Part shown: piece by piece, positions 37,142 to 45,139 of the stretch
Position numbering within the stretch: the first letter of the stretch is position 1
Layout: each line of letters starts with the position of its first letter
NCBI RefSeq assembly: GCF_009792235.1
Contig: NZ_CP046973.1
Location: 4,960,001-5,024,000 of the forward strand
Reading direction: 5' to 3'
Length of the DNA: 64,000 nt
Source: Microcystis aeruginosa FD4
GTDB taxonomy: Bacteria > Cyanobacteriota > Cyanobacteriia > Cyanobacteriales > Microcystaceae
Notes under the pieces: generated by a model
Database searches by the model: none
What the model saw: only the letters and a program-made list of their open reading frames with translations
Told to the model about the DNA's origin: nothing
Program-made: the position numbers and the translations under genes

Positions 37142-37470
37142 TCAACCGTTTACAGGAATTGCACAAAAGTGATATCCTCTGTTCTCAGTGGCTCTAGGAG
37201 CATCAAAATCATCGGCTATCCCAACTTTTCCCGCAGCACTTCCGGGTTGAAGCGGTGGTTTCTTGGCTAACTTTACAGGACCTAATTTAACTACAGGTTC
37301 ATTCTTTTTTGTGATGATAATTTCTTCACCTTTAAGTACAGCTTCCAATAACTCATTAAGTTAATTTTTTGCTGGTTTTAATTCAACTGTAGTCGTTGGT
37401 TTACCTGACTGTTCAACAATACAAACAAGCGATGGATTAAGTTATATCTATATCTTTACTTTTAATCATT
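37142..37470 (-). pseudogene. Phd/YefM-like antitoxin, decayed
   Basis: The minus strand reads ELKPAKN-stop-LNELLEAVLKGEEIIITKKN, then EPVVKLGPV and GIADDFDAP, a typical Phd-fold antitoxin. A TAA at 37361-37363 breaks it, a frameshift is needed near 37440 to join MIKSKDIDIT, and the normal C-terminus after DDFDAP is replaced. No toxin follows. It abuts the right end of the TnpB element. A TTG-started 68-residue frame remains but is unlikely to be functional. Confidence 0.6.
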
Positions 37471-37680
37471 ATAGTTAACTTTTGAGGAGCGGTATCTTAT
37501 CCGACAAAGCCCCGAACCTAAAAACCGAGGCGGGATTGTCATATGATAAATTATAGCGGTTCTCGCATCTGCGAGGCACAGTTTAACCTTTGCTGATTAA
37601 GCTTTTCAGAATCGATAATGTACCTCTTGTGAACAGGAAACGCTATATCATATAAATAATATTACCTCATCTCCCGACCC

Positions 37681-37935
37681 ATGACCCAATCAAGCACCAA
37701 ACAACGGATATCTATTACCGTCGATTCTAAATTGCTTCAAGATATTGACCAATTGACGGAGAATCGCTCTGCTGCTGTCGAAGAAGGATTGCGACTGTGG
37801 TACCGACAGCAGATAGAAAACCAGTTACGCACCTTCTACCAAACCCAAAAACCAACTGAACGGCAATTTGACCTGGACTGGGGAGAATTCGCCCAAACCC
37901 AAATGGAAGAAATCCTCGACCCGGAAGGACTCTAA
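37681..37935 (+). CDS. Ribbon-helix-helix antitoxin
   Basis: The 84-residue protein begins with a RHH-type strand and helices (KQRISITVDSKLLQDIDQLT, ENRSAAVEEGLRLWYRQQ) followed by an acidic C-terminal tail for toxin neutralisation (LDWGEFAQTQMEEILDPEG). It is one base upstream of a MazF-like toxin, the normal order. It presumably binds its own promoter. Confidence 0.82.
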   Translation: MTQSSTKQRISITVDSKLLQDIDQLTENRSAAVEEGLRLWYRQQIENQLRTFYQTQKPTERQFDLDWGEFAQTQMEEILDPEGL

Positions 37936-37936
37936 C

Positions 37937-38290
37937 ATGGAAGATGACAATTATCCCCACCAAGGAGAGATTTATTTAATTCGCGCCCTTAAAACCATAG
38001 GAGACACCAAAAAACGCCCCGCTGTTGTCGTTTCTATCAATGTCAGGAATCAGCTTTCTAGCAGTGTTTTGGTTGTTCCCTTGACCAGCGATTTAACCGG
38101 TGGAGAAACCCCTACCCGTATTTTGATCGAAGCGGGAGAAGGTGGACTCTTAACAGATTCTCTGGCCTTATGCGACAATATCTCAGCGATTCGCCAAGTT
38201 TATCTCGAACAAGGTCCCTATGGCGCAATTTCGCCTCAATCCCGACAACGAATTCAACAGGGAATTAAAATTGCGATCGCTATCTTTTAA
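37937..38290 (+). CDS. MazF/PemK-family toxin
   Basis: This 117-residue protein has HQGEIYLIRALKTIGDTKKR-PAVVVS, the MazF/PemK start, then SSVLVVPLTSDLTGG and LALCDNISAIRQVYLEQG. The family comprises sequence-specific endoribonucleases. ATG 37937 follows the antitoxin TAA by one base. A longer in-frame ATG (37868) lies inside the antitoxin and is rejected. Confidence 0.85.
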   Translation: MEDDNYPHQGEIYLIRALKTIGDTKKRPAVVVSINVRNQLSSSVLVVPLTSDLTGGETPTRILIEAGEGGLLTDSLALCDNISAIRQVYLEQGPYGAISPQSRQRIQQGIKIAIAIF

Positions 38291-38545
38291 TTCCCTGTTT
38301 TATTGGGAAAGATAAAAGTTAGCCAACTTAATTCCCTGGGAAAAATTTGCAGCCTGTAGGTATAATTCTAACCAAGTGCAGAAATACCATAATTGCCATA
38401 ACTTAAACCCCATCCACAGGGAAAACCGTAGTTTTGCTTTTTCGGCTACGATCCTTGCATAGCAATACTTTTAAGGCTTAGTGGCTTGCCCGTGAAATTC
38501 CAGTTCTCTAGCTGGTTGCGGTTTAACTATTTATTTGTCATCCAA

Positions 38546-38634
38546 TTACAGCGTTTCTCACAAAGGTGAAGTATATATCAAATCTTGCCGCTAAAGGATT
38601 TCAGCCTACCTCGTCTACCGGAGAAACGCTGTAA
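38546..38634. repeat. 89-bp element with 14-bp inverted ends
   Basis: TTACAGCGTTTCTC (38546-38559) and its exact reverse complement (38621-38634) bound 61 bp of internal sequence. It lies 33 bp before the next gene. It is probably a small miniature element or a regulatory hairpin. The rest of 38291-38667 has nothing that I recognise. Confidence 0.6.
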
Positions 38635-38667
38635 CAAGTAATCACAGATTATTTTGGAGTTTGTCTA

Positions 38668-39477
38668 ATGTCAGAAGGAATTCTTTCTAAACAAGATATT
38701 GAAGCCAAAATTGATTCAGGAGAATTGGTTTTAAATGCTGTGAAAGCTAATTTGGAAGCTTGCAGCTATGACCTAAGAATTGGAACAATTTTTAAAAATG
38801 GTCAAATCATCAATGAAAATCATCCAGATGCTAATAGGCAATTTGATATTCAACCGGGTGAAATTATAAACTTATTTACATTGGAAGAAATCAAGCTATC
38901 GTCAAAAATCATGGCGACTGTTTTTGCCAGAAATGCTGAGAGTTCATTTAAAGCTCTCCTTGTTCTGAATCCAGGTCATATAGATCCTGGCTTTCAAGGA
39001 CTTATTACTATTAAGGCGATTAACCTCGGGAAAGACCCTTTAAGTATACAAAGAGGTCAAAAAATTTTGACAATAATTTTTGAGGAAATGCCAAATTTCA
39101 CTACAAGTCCTTACAATAGACAGATGTCAAGAGCAGAGCAAGAACAAAAGTTTAACGATGTCCTAGTTCAGCAAAATACATATAATTTATCTCAAATTAT
39201 AGTTGGAGGCTCAGATTCACCTTATTTTACTAAGCAGGAAGTAGAAGCTAAAATACTAGATCTTCGCTCAAATTTCGCAACAAAAGATGACGTTAAATCT
39301 ATAATTATAAGTCATTGGGCAACTTGGCTATCTCTTATATTCACGTTTATTGCAGCCGTAGCTGGTGTTCTTGCTGTTGTGGTCAGTATGCAACCGAAAT
39401 CTGAGAATAATAATCAAAATCCAATTCCCTTAGAGAGTCCAAGTCCAACACCATCTCCAAAGGGAACTCAAGGTTAG
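38668..39477 (+). CDS. Membrane-anchored dCTP deaminase/dUTPase-fold protein
   Basis: The 269-residue protein has a Dcd/dUTPase-like domain (ILSKQDIEAKIDSGELVLNA; CSYDLRIGTIF; FARNAESSFKAL; GHIDPGFQGLITIKAINLG; GQKILTIIFEEM). The catalytic Glu of dCTP deaminases, in a LEFxNxG-type strand, is replaced by Lys (ITIKAINLG), so deamination is unlikely. A C-terminal helix (WLSLIFTFIAAVAGVLAVVV, about residues 220-239) should anchor it to the membrane, with a Pro/Ser-rich tail. It is 22 bp upstream of a HAD gene. The region is AT-rich, suggesting transfer. The role is unknown; a nucleotide sensor is possible. Confidence 0.75.
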   Translation: MSEGILSKQDIEAKIDSGELVLNAVKANLEACSYDLRIGTIFKNGQIINENHPDANRQFDIQPGEIINLFTLEEIKLSSKIMATVFARNAESSFKALLVLNPGHIDPGFQGLITIKAINLGKDPLSIQRGQKILTIIFEEMPNFTTSPYNRQMSRAEQEQKFNDVLVQQNTYNLSQIIVGGSDSPYFTKQEVEAKILDLRSNFATKDDVKSIIISHWATWLSLIFTFIAAVAGVLAVVVSMQPKSENNNQNPIPLESPSPTPSPKGTQG

Positions 39478-39499
39478 TAATAATCAAGGTAATATAAAA

Positions 39500-40246
39500 A
39501 TGGCTAAAAGTGGTCTGATTGTATTTGATTTAGATGATACTTTGCTAAATACCAGCAATGTTTATTGGCTTGCAAGAAAGCTTTTTGTGGAAAAATTATC
39601 TGAAGAATTACAAATTAATGAAGATAAATTAATTGAAGAATTTGAAAAAATTGATTATCTTCAAATGCAAAAACTAAAGCATTCTCCTTATCGTTATACT
39701 CGGAGTATGATAGAAACTTATAAATCTGTTTCTCATAAGATAAATCATCAAATATCCCAGGAAACTTTAAAAGCTATTAAAGATTTTGGCCGTTTAATTT
39801 TAAAAAATACACCAAATACTATTAAGGGGGCTAAAGAAATTCTTGATTGGTCATCTCAAAACTATTCTCTTGCATTATTGACAAGAGGTGAAAATTCATT
39901 TCAAAAAAAGAAGTTACACAAAAATGAACTGTATAAATACTTTGATTTTATAAGAGTTGTGCCTCACAAAAATGCTGAAATTTTAAAAAAATTTATCCAA
40001 GATATAGGCTTTGATTGTCAAGATGTTTGGGTTATTGGTGATTCACTAAAATCAGATATTAATCCAGGCATTGAAATTGGAGCAAAGTGTATCTTGTACG
40101 GCTATCATCATCCACATTATCATTGGATACAAGATCATGAAAGTGTTGCATTAGGCTCTTTTTACAAAGTTGATAATTTATCAGATATTAGACAAATTCT
40201 TGAGTCAGATTCTAATTCTAATTCCGAATCGAGGTCGATGACCTGA
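39500..40246 (+). CDS. HAD-family hydrolase
   Basis: The 248-residue HAD phosphatase has motif I VFDLDDTLLNTS, motif II LALLTRGENS (Thr), a Lys in VVPHKNAEI and motif IV VIGDSLKSDINPG; all catalytic residues are present. A helical cap follows motif I. It is AT-rich like its upstream neighbour and likely co-transcribed with it. Its substrate is not known; the partner suggests nucleotides. A GTTGGGTT/AACCCAAC hairpin follows at 40291-40316. Confidence 0.82.
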   Translation: MAKSGLIVFDLDDTLLNTSNVYWLARKLFVEKLSEELQINEDKLIEEFEKIDYLQMQKLKHSPYRYTRSMIETYKSVSHKINHQISQETLKAIKDFGRLILKNTPNTIKGAKEILDWSSQNYSLALLTRGENSFQKKKLHKNELYKYFDFIRVVPHKNAEILKKFIQDIGFDCQDVWVIGDSLKSDINPGIEIGAKCILYGYHHPHYHWIQDHESVALGSFYKVDNLSDIRQILESDSNSNSESRSMT

Positions 40247-40395
40247 AAAAATCCGATATTTTGCAGGACTTGCACTTGAAGCCATCGTAGGTTGGGTTGA
40301 CGTAAGGAAACCCAACACACAATTAGATAACCAACTACAATAATCTATTGACAGTATGCTAAAACTGATAATTAATATCATCGTCGCAATCACTC

Positions 40396-41046
40396 GTGGA
40401 CTGGAGACAACAACTAATTATTTTTACCCGTTATCCGGAATTGGGGAAAGTAAAAACCCGGATGATTCCAGCTTTGGCAGCCGAGGGAGCCGAAGAATTG
40501 CACCGCAAACTGGCTGAATATACTCTCGGTAAATTAGCGGGTTTAAGGAATTATCTCTCCCTAATCATTTACTACCATGGCGGCAGCGAGGAGAAAATGC
40601 GTACTTGGTTAGGTGAGCATTATTCCTATCATTCTCAACGGGGAAAAGACTTAGGAGAAAAGATGCAAAATGCTTTTGCTGATGGTTTTGCTCAAGGGAT
40701 GACAGCGATCGCTATTATTGGCACAGATTGCCCAGAAATCGGGGAAAAAGAGATTTTAGCAGCCTTTGAGGCCCTAAAAACCCACGATATGGTTTTAGGG
40801 CCAGCGTTAGATGGAGGATACTACCTAATTGCTTTAAAACAGGTCTTTCCAGAGCTTTTTGATGATGTTCCCTGGGGAACGGGGGAAGTCTTGGCAAAAA
40901 CCCAGACAATCGCCGCTAAACTGGCTTTAAAAACCGCTTATCTGCCTAAATTAGCCGATATTGATCGCCCGAAAGACCTGCCTATCTTAAAAAAATACCT
41001 GCCGGAATTAAGGTTGAACGATGACGGGGGTTCCCATGCGGACTAA
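40396..41046 (+). CDS. TIGR04282-type glycosyltransferase
   Basis: The 216-residue protein begins at GTG 40396 (DWRQQLIIFTRYPELGKVKT-RMIPALAAEGAEEL), the signature of the family linked to arsenosugar biosynthesis (GT-A-like nucleotidyl fold). TDCPEIGEKEI and GPALDGGYYLIAL are conserved. No arsenic gene is adjacent here, so the exact role is open. Its end overlaps the convergent L,D-transpeptidase by 39 bp. Confidence 0.82.
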   Translation: MDWRQQLIIFTRYPELGKVKTRMIPALAAEGAEELHRKLAEYTLGKLAGLRNYLSLIIYYHGGSEEKMRTWLGEHYSYHSQRGKDLGEKMQNAFADGFAQGMTAIAIIGTDCPEIGEKEILAAFEALKTHDMVLGPALDGGYYLIALKQVFPELFDDVPWGTGEVLAKTQTIAAKLALKTAYLPKLADIDRPKDLPILKKYLPELRLNDDGGSHAD

Positions 41047-41520
41047 ATCAAACAACACTTTCACATCCCGATTCCGCATCCGCACACAACCATGGGAAGC
41101 GGCGCTACCGAGGGAATTTTCGGCGGGGGTTCCGTGAAAACCGATGGAATTTTTGCCGTCACTCCAAAAACCGATCCATCTTTCCCCTAGGGGACTATTG
41201 GGACCGGGGGTGCTGACTTTGCCTGTCCAGGGACTTTTCCAGACGGGATTGCGAACTAATTCTCGCACCTCAAATTTACCGGTGGGGGTTTCCCAGCCTT
41301 TTTTGCCGACGGCGACGGTAAATTGCGCTAAAACTTGCTTATCTTGATAAACGTAAACTTTTCTCTCTTTCAGTTTTAGAACCAGATGGGTAGCGAGAGT
41401 TTGATTGGCTGCCGTATTCGGGGTGACGGTGCTGATTTGGTTAGCTTGGGCCGGATATAGGGGTAAACAAGTTAATCCTAATCCGATGATTAAGAGGGTC
41501 AAATTTCGTTTGAACGCCAT
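41008..41520 (-). CDS. L,D-transpeptidase (YkuD family)
   Basis: The 170-residue exported enzyme starts MAFKRNLTLLIIGLGLTCLP, a signal peptide. The YkuD domain follows: LVLKLKERKVYVYQDKQVLA, GKKGWETPTGKF, and the catalytic GFHGTPAENS...SHGCVRMRN with the active Cys. It crosslinks peptidoglycan or attaches proteins to it. ATG 41520 is preferred to a TTG at 41538. Confidence 0.9.
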   Translation of the reverse strand: MAFKRNLTLLIIGLGLTCLPLYPAQANQISTVTPNTAANQTLATHLVLKLKERKVYVYQDKQVLAQFTVAVGKKGWETPTGKFEVRELVRNPVWKSPWTGKVSTPGPNSPLGERWIGFWSDGKNSIGFHGTPAENSLGSAASHGCVRMRNRDVKVLFDLVRMGTPVIVQP

Positions 41521-41598
41521 TGTTCCCACACTCCTCAATTGCGATAGCGATAATTTTTAAGGATAGCAAATAGGGAACTTTTTGGAAGCTCAAGCCGC

Positions 41599-41904
41599 TT
41601 ACACTGTGCCAGTTCTAGCTTCGTACTGCCGACAACCTTCACAAGGACCCGGGGGATTAACCGCACAACGCAAATGGGGGGAATACGCATTAAAACGACA
41701 ACTAAGATCACCGATAAAGGACAGTTTATTTTCTGTCCCTAGAGGGATTGACAAAAAATCACTGGCCATCACCGCACTGTATTCGTGACGATAGCGAATC
41801 CTTCTCAAACGGTTGCTTAATCTCTGTTGGGATCGGTTAATTAACCAGAGACTAACGAGAGAGGAAAAGACAGCGAGGATAAAAACAAAGGTTATCCTGA
41901 TCAC
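41599..41904 (-). CDS. DUF6464-like small membrane protein
   Basis: The 101-residue protein starts at GTG 41904 with one N-terminal helix (ITFVFILAVFSSLVSLWL). The C-terminal part has a Cys motif: LSCRFNAYSPHLRCAVNP, PCEGCRQYEA (four Cys), possibly a metal or disulphide site. The DUF number is from memory. The role is unknown. Confidence 0.65.
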   Translation of the reverse strand: MIRITFVFILAVFSSLVSLWLINRSQQRLSNRLRRIRYRHEYSAVMASDFLSIPLGTENKLSFIGDLSCRFNAYSPHLRCAVNPPGPCEGCRQYEARTGTV

Positions 41905-41963
41905 GATTTCAGTTTAGGCGATCGCCAGTGCTGCTAACTTATTATCGAGGCAGTCCCTAGAAA

Positions 41964-42371
41964 TTAGGCCATAACCAGGGAAGATTTAAGGGGTTCTTCC
42001 TTTTTGCTTTCATAAACTGCCGCAGGACCGGGGAATCCTCTGGTTAGTTCCCGCACTTTAATCTCACCTGCTTGCAGGGATTTGGTCAAAATTTCCATGG
42101 CAACCACGGGTTTACCCGCACCACAGAAGAATAAATCAGCGGCGAAATAGCCGTGTTCAGGCCAGGTGTGGATCGCGATATGAGATTCAGCTAAAGTCGC
42201 CGTCGCGGTAACTCCGTGGGGACTGAACTGGTGGACACACAAATCGATCAGCGTTGCTTCTCCTGCCGTAATTCCATCGAGGATAGCGCGACGAATGCGC
42301 TCGGGATCGTTGAGGAGGTCAGCAGGTACTTGCCAAGCATCGACAATCAAATGGGTTCCCAGTTTGGTCAT
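41964..42371 (-). CDS. speD: S-adenosylmethionine decarboxylase proenzyme
   Basis: This 135-residue bacterial-type SpeD has the self-cleavage site in LAESHIAIHTWPEHGYF; the Ser becomes the pyruvoyl cofactor. It also has DLFFCGAGKPVVAM. It makes decarboxylated SAM for spermidine synthesis. No speE lies in the window. Confidence 0.93.
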   Translation of the reverse strand: MTKLGTHLIVDAWQVPADLLNDPERIRRAILDGITAGEATLIDLCVHQFSPHGVTATATLAESHIAIHTWPEHGYFAADLFFCGAGKPVVAMEILTKSLQAGEIKVRELTRGFPGPAAVYESKKEEPLKSSLVMA

Positions 42372-42530
42372 TTTTTTTTCAATACTCCCTATCGAAAAAC
42401 CTTCACAGATTTACCAGTGTAACACAATTTTTCTAACTTGTGCAAAAAAGATCCGGTTTTTTTCGGGTACTTTCTCTAAAAACTGGGACAGAGCAGGGGA
42501 GAAGGGTGTGGGGCGAAGGCTTACGTCTGC

Positions 42531-42559
42531 TTGACAATAGTATCGTTAGGCGTTAGGAT
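42531..42559 (+). promoter_or_regulatory. Promoter of the HigBA-like module
   Basis: TTGACA (42531-42536), a 17-bp spacer and TAGGAT (42554-42559) form a good sigma-70-type promoter. The ATG of the toxin is at 42566, so transcription would begin at or next to the start codon, giving a leaderless message. Confidence 0.55.
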
Positions 42560-42565
42560 TTGGTC

Positions 42566-42850
42566 ATGATCGTCAATTTCAAGTCCGAAGAGACTAAGCT
42601 CATTTTCGAGGGGTTTCAGTCTCGTCACTATCCCCCTGATATTCAATCGGTCGCTCTACGAAAACTGCTAATCCTTGCAGCGGCGGTATCGATTAATGAT
42701 CTGCGTGTCCCACCGGGTAATCGGTTGGAGAAGTTGCAGGGCGATCGTCAGGGCCAGTACAGCATCCGTATTAATGACCAATGGAGAATTTGCTTCATTT
42801 GGACTGATGAAGGCAATGCTGATCAGGTAGAGATAGTGGACTACCACTAA
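42566..42850 (+). CDS. higB: HigB-like toxin (RelE/ParE superfamily)
   Basis: The 94-residue toxin has FKSEETKLIFEGFQSRHYPP, LRVPPGNRLEKLQGDRQGQYS and IRINDQWRICFIW, the RelE/HigB core. The family cleaves mRNA on ribosomes. It precedes its antitoxin by 15 bp, the reversed order typical of higBA. ATG 42566 is used; a TTG at 42560 is inside the -10 region. Confidence 0.87.
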   Translation: MIVNFKSEETKLIFEGFQSRHYPPDIQSVALRKLLILAAAVSINDLRVPPGNRLEKLQGDRQGQYSIRINDQWRICFIWTDEGNADQVEIVDYH

Positions 42851-42865
42851 AATTAGCTAAATGCG

Positions 42866-43219
42866 ATGAATAACAACACTTCGACACATTTCGACAAGCT
42901 CAATGTAAAAGCTCAGTTGCACCGGTTGCCCAATATCCATCCCGGTGAAATCCTCAAGTTAGATTTTCTGGAACCGCTCAATATTACCCCCTACAGACTG
43001 AGTAAAGATTTAAGCGTAGCTCAAACTCGTATCGGTGAGATTTTAGCCGGTAAGCGTAGTATCACTGCGGATACAGCTTTGCGTCTGTCACGATATTTTG
43101 GTAACAGTCCTCAGTTTTGGCTGAATCTTCAAACAGACTACGATCTCCGTCAAGCTCAGGCAAAGAATGCCGAAGTTTATAACCACATTCCCATCACTCC
43201 ATTTACAGATGTAGCTTAG
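42866..43219 (+). CDS. higA: HigA-like antitoxin
   Basis: The 117-residue protein has an XRE-type HTH: HPGEILKLDFLEPLNITPYR-LSKDLSVAQTRIGEILAGKRS, the HigA/VapI pattern. It neutralises HigB and represses the operon. It is convergent with the DUF4335 gene, 10 bp away. Confidence 0.9.
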   Translation: MNNNTSTHFDKLNVKAQLHRLPNIHPGEILKLDFLEPLNITPYRLSKDLSVAQTRIGEILAGKRSITADTALRLSRYFGNSPQFWLNLQTDYDLRQAQAKNAEVYNHIPITPFTDVA

Positions 43220-43229
43220 GGTCCTAATT

Positions 43230-43883
43230 TTATCTGGGAGGGGGGACGGGATTAGTGGGGACGGTGGGACTGGGAGAAGCGGCAGGAATGGGGGGATTTT
43301 CGGGTTTACGGACTTGGGGGACGGGTAACAGATAGAAAAGTAGGGCGCAAGCGACAAGACTGCCTAATCCCGCCAAAAAAGGCACTGTTCGACTGGCCAC
43401 CGATTCATTAACCTTATGGTAGCGACGGGAAACTGGCTGTAATTTCAGGGTTAGGTCGGGTAAAGTGCGAGTATCGGCAAAAAATTGGTCAATCGCTTCT
43501 ATTAAATCGAATAACTGCACGGTACTGATTTCTATCTTGACCGGACTTTCTGGGATATTCAAGTCCGTTGATGGATACCAAACCAGACGATGGAGATTAT
43601 GGTCAATCTTTTCTAGGTACACATGATCTGGTTCATGGACGGGATCTTGGGGATGACGAACACCACTCAAAAATTCTTGGGCATACTGACTGACCGCTTG
43701 TACTAAATTTTCCAAGAAAACCCGACCACCTTGCAGGACTTTATTGGCCCCGATTAACCGACATTCTACGTTAGTCAAAATTGAGAGTAAAGGTCGGCTA
43801 TCACCGGGGTTAGCCGGGGCGAAATTATCGCCGAAACCATCGAGAATCAGGGTACAATTGGGCAAGCTATACTGTCTTCTCAT
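43230..43883 (-). CDS. DUF4335-family protein
   Basis: The 217-residue cyanobacterial protein begins RRQYSLPNCTLILDGFGDN and has ANKVLQGGRVFLENLVQAVS, typical of DUF4335. One helix (ASRTVPFLAGLGSLVACALL, about residues 168-187) precedes a Pro-rich tail. It is 2 bp downstream of a DUF3038 gene, the usual pairing. The function is not known. Confidence 0.82.
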   Translation of the reverse strand: MRRQYSLPNCTLILDGFGDNFAPANPGDSRPLLSILTNVECRLIGANKVLQGGRVFLENLVQAVSQYAQEFLSGVRHPQDPVHEPDHVYLEKIDHNLHRLVWYPSTDLNIPESPVKIEISTVQLFDLIEAIDQFFADTRTLPDLTLKLQPVSRRYHKVNESVASRTVPFLAGLGSLVACALLFYLLPVPQVRKPENPPIPAASPSPTVPTNPVPPPR

Positions 43884-43885
43884 TT

Positions 43886-44512
43886 CTACACGATCTCCCC
43901 ATCAAATAAACTAATCCAAAACCGCTGCATTCCCGTCGTACCAGTACAAAATAATAACCGATCGAGGAGGGATAAAGCTAGTTCATTTAGGGCATTTTCA
44001 TCAGCTAGATAAACCGATACTTTGGCCCGACGGGGGTTCATGCGACTGCGAAAATTGGAGCGAAATCTTTCTAGGTATTCTGATAAAAGAAAATTATTAT
44101 CCACGGGTAAACCTTTTGATTCCATCTGTTGCCGCGCTAACAGTAATTGTCGGATGGATATAGCTAGGGGTTTGGCCCGATAACTGGCAATGATAACTAA
44201 AGCTTTTGCTTGGTCAAGGGTGAGACGGTCGAGGGTGTAGGAAATTCGCCAGGGATTAGTACAGCGTAAGCGCCAGAAAATAATCCGGTTTCTGACAATT
44301 TTATCAAGTCCTAGTTCTTTAGAGAGGGCTAACAGGGCCTCCCCGGCACCGACTTCTAAGGATTCCAACGCTAATAGCATTAAATCGATATGCTGTTGGA
44401 GATGTAGGGCGCATTGCTGACTGGCAATCGGAAAATCGGGTAAAACGCTTAAAATAACTGGTTTTTCTGGGGCTGATGTTGTAGATTCGGGCGTTAGGCT
44501 AGTAGAGGTCAT
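43886..44512 (-). CDS. DUF3038-family protein
   Basis: The 208-residue alpha-helical protein includes QCALHLQQHIDLMLLALESL, NRIIFWRLRCTNPWR and LVIIASYRAKPLAISIRQLL. It belongs to the cyanobacterial DUF3038 family and forms a conserved operon with DUF4335. It has no enzymatic motif and its role is not known. Confidence 0.82.
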   Translation of the reverse strand: MTSTSLTPESTTSAPEKPVILSVLPDFPIASQQCALHLQQHIDLMLLALESLEVGAGEALLALSKELGLDKIVRNRIIFWRLRCTNPWRISYTLDRLTLDQAKALVIIASYRAKPLAISIRQLLLARQQMESKGLPVDNNFLLSEYLERFRSNFRSRMNPRRAKVSVYLADENALNELALSLLDRLLFCTGTTGMQRFWISLFDGEIV

Positions 44513-44610
44513 GATATAGGATAACTAGAACACAAGGGCGGTCGAGTCAGGATATTGTAAATTGTATTGTATAGATAGCTGTCCCCCATTTTACGAGACA
44601 CGGAAACCGA

Positions 44611-45129
44611 ATGGATCTGAAATCACTGATTCGCGATATTCCTGACTTTCCCAAACCGGGTATTGTCTTCCGCGATATTACTACCCTACTCAATCATCCC
44701 CAAGGATTACGTTACACGATCGATACCCTAACGGCAAAGTGTCGCGATTACGGTTTATCCCCCGATTACATTGTCGGTATGGAATCGCGGGGTTTTCTCT
44801 TTGGGGTTCCCTTAGCATACCAGTTAGAAGCGGGATTTATTCCTGTCCGGAAACCGGGCAAATTACCCGCCGCCGTTCACAGTATCGAGTATGATTTGGA
44901 ATACGGAAGCGATAGCCTCGAAATTCACCAAGACGCGGTGGCATCCCATCATAAAGTCTTAATTGTCGATGATTTGATTGCGACGGGAGGAACGGCGAAA
45001 GCGACGGCCGATTTATTAGAAAAAATTGGTTGCGAGGTGTTAGGATTTGCCTTTATCATCGAGTTACTCGACCTCGGGGGTCGGGAAAAGTTACCAGATT
45101 TACCGATTATTACCATCATCGATTATTAG
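44611..45129 (+). CDS. apt: Adenine phosphoribosyltransferase
   Basis: The 172-residue purine salvage enzyme has IRDIPDFPKPGIVFRDITTL, the N-terminal APT signature, GMESRGFLFG and the PRPP motif VLIVDDLIATGGTAKAT. It converts adenine and PRPP to AMP. It is followed 10 bp later by an ABC permease gene. Confidence 0.95.
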   Translation: MDLKSLIRDIPDFPKPGIVFRDITTLLNHPQGLRYTIDTLTAKCRDYGLSPDYIVGMESRGFLFGVPLAYQLEAGFIPVRKPGKLPAAVHSIEYDLEYGSDSLEIHQDAVASHHKVLIVDDLIATGGTAKATADLLEKIGCEVLGFAFIIELLDLGGREKLPDLPIITIIDY

Positions 45130-45139
45130 GGTTTTTTCT

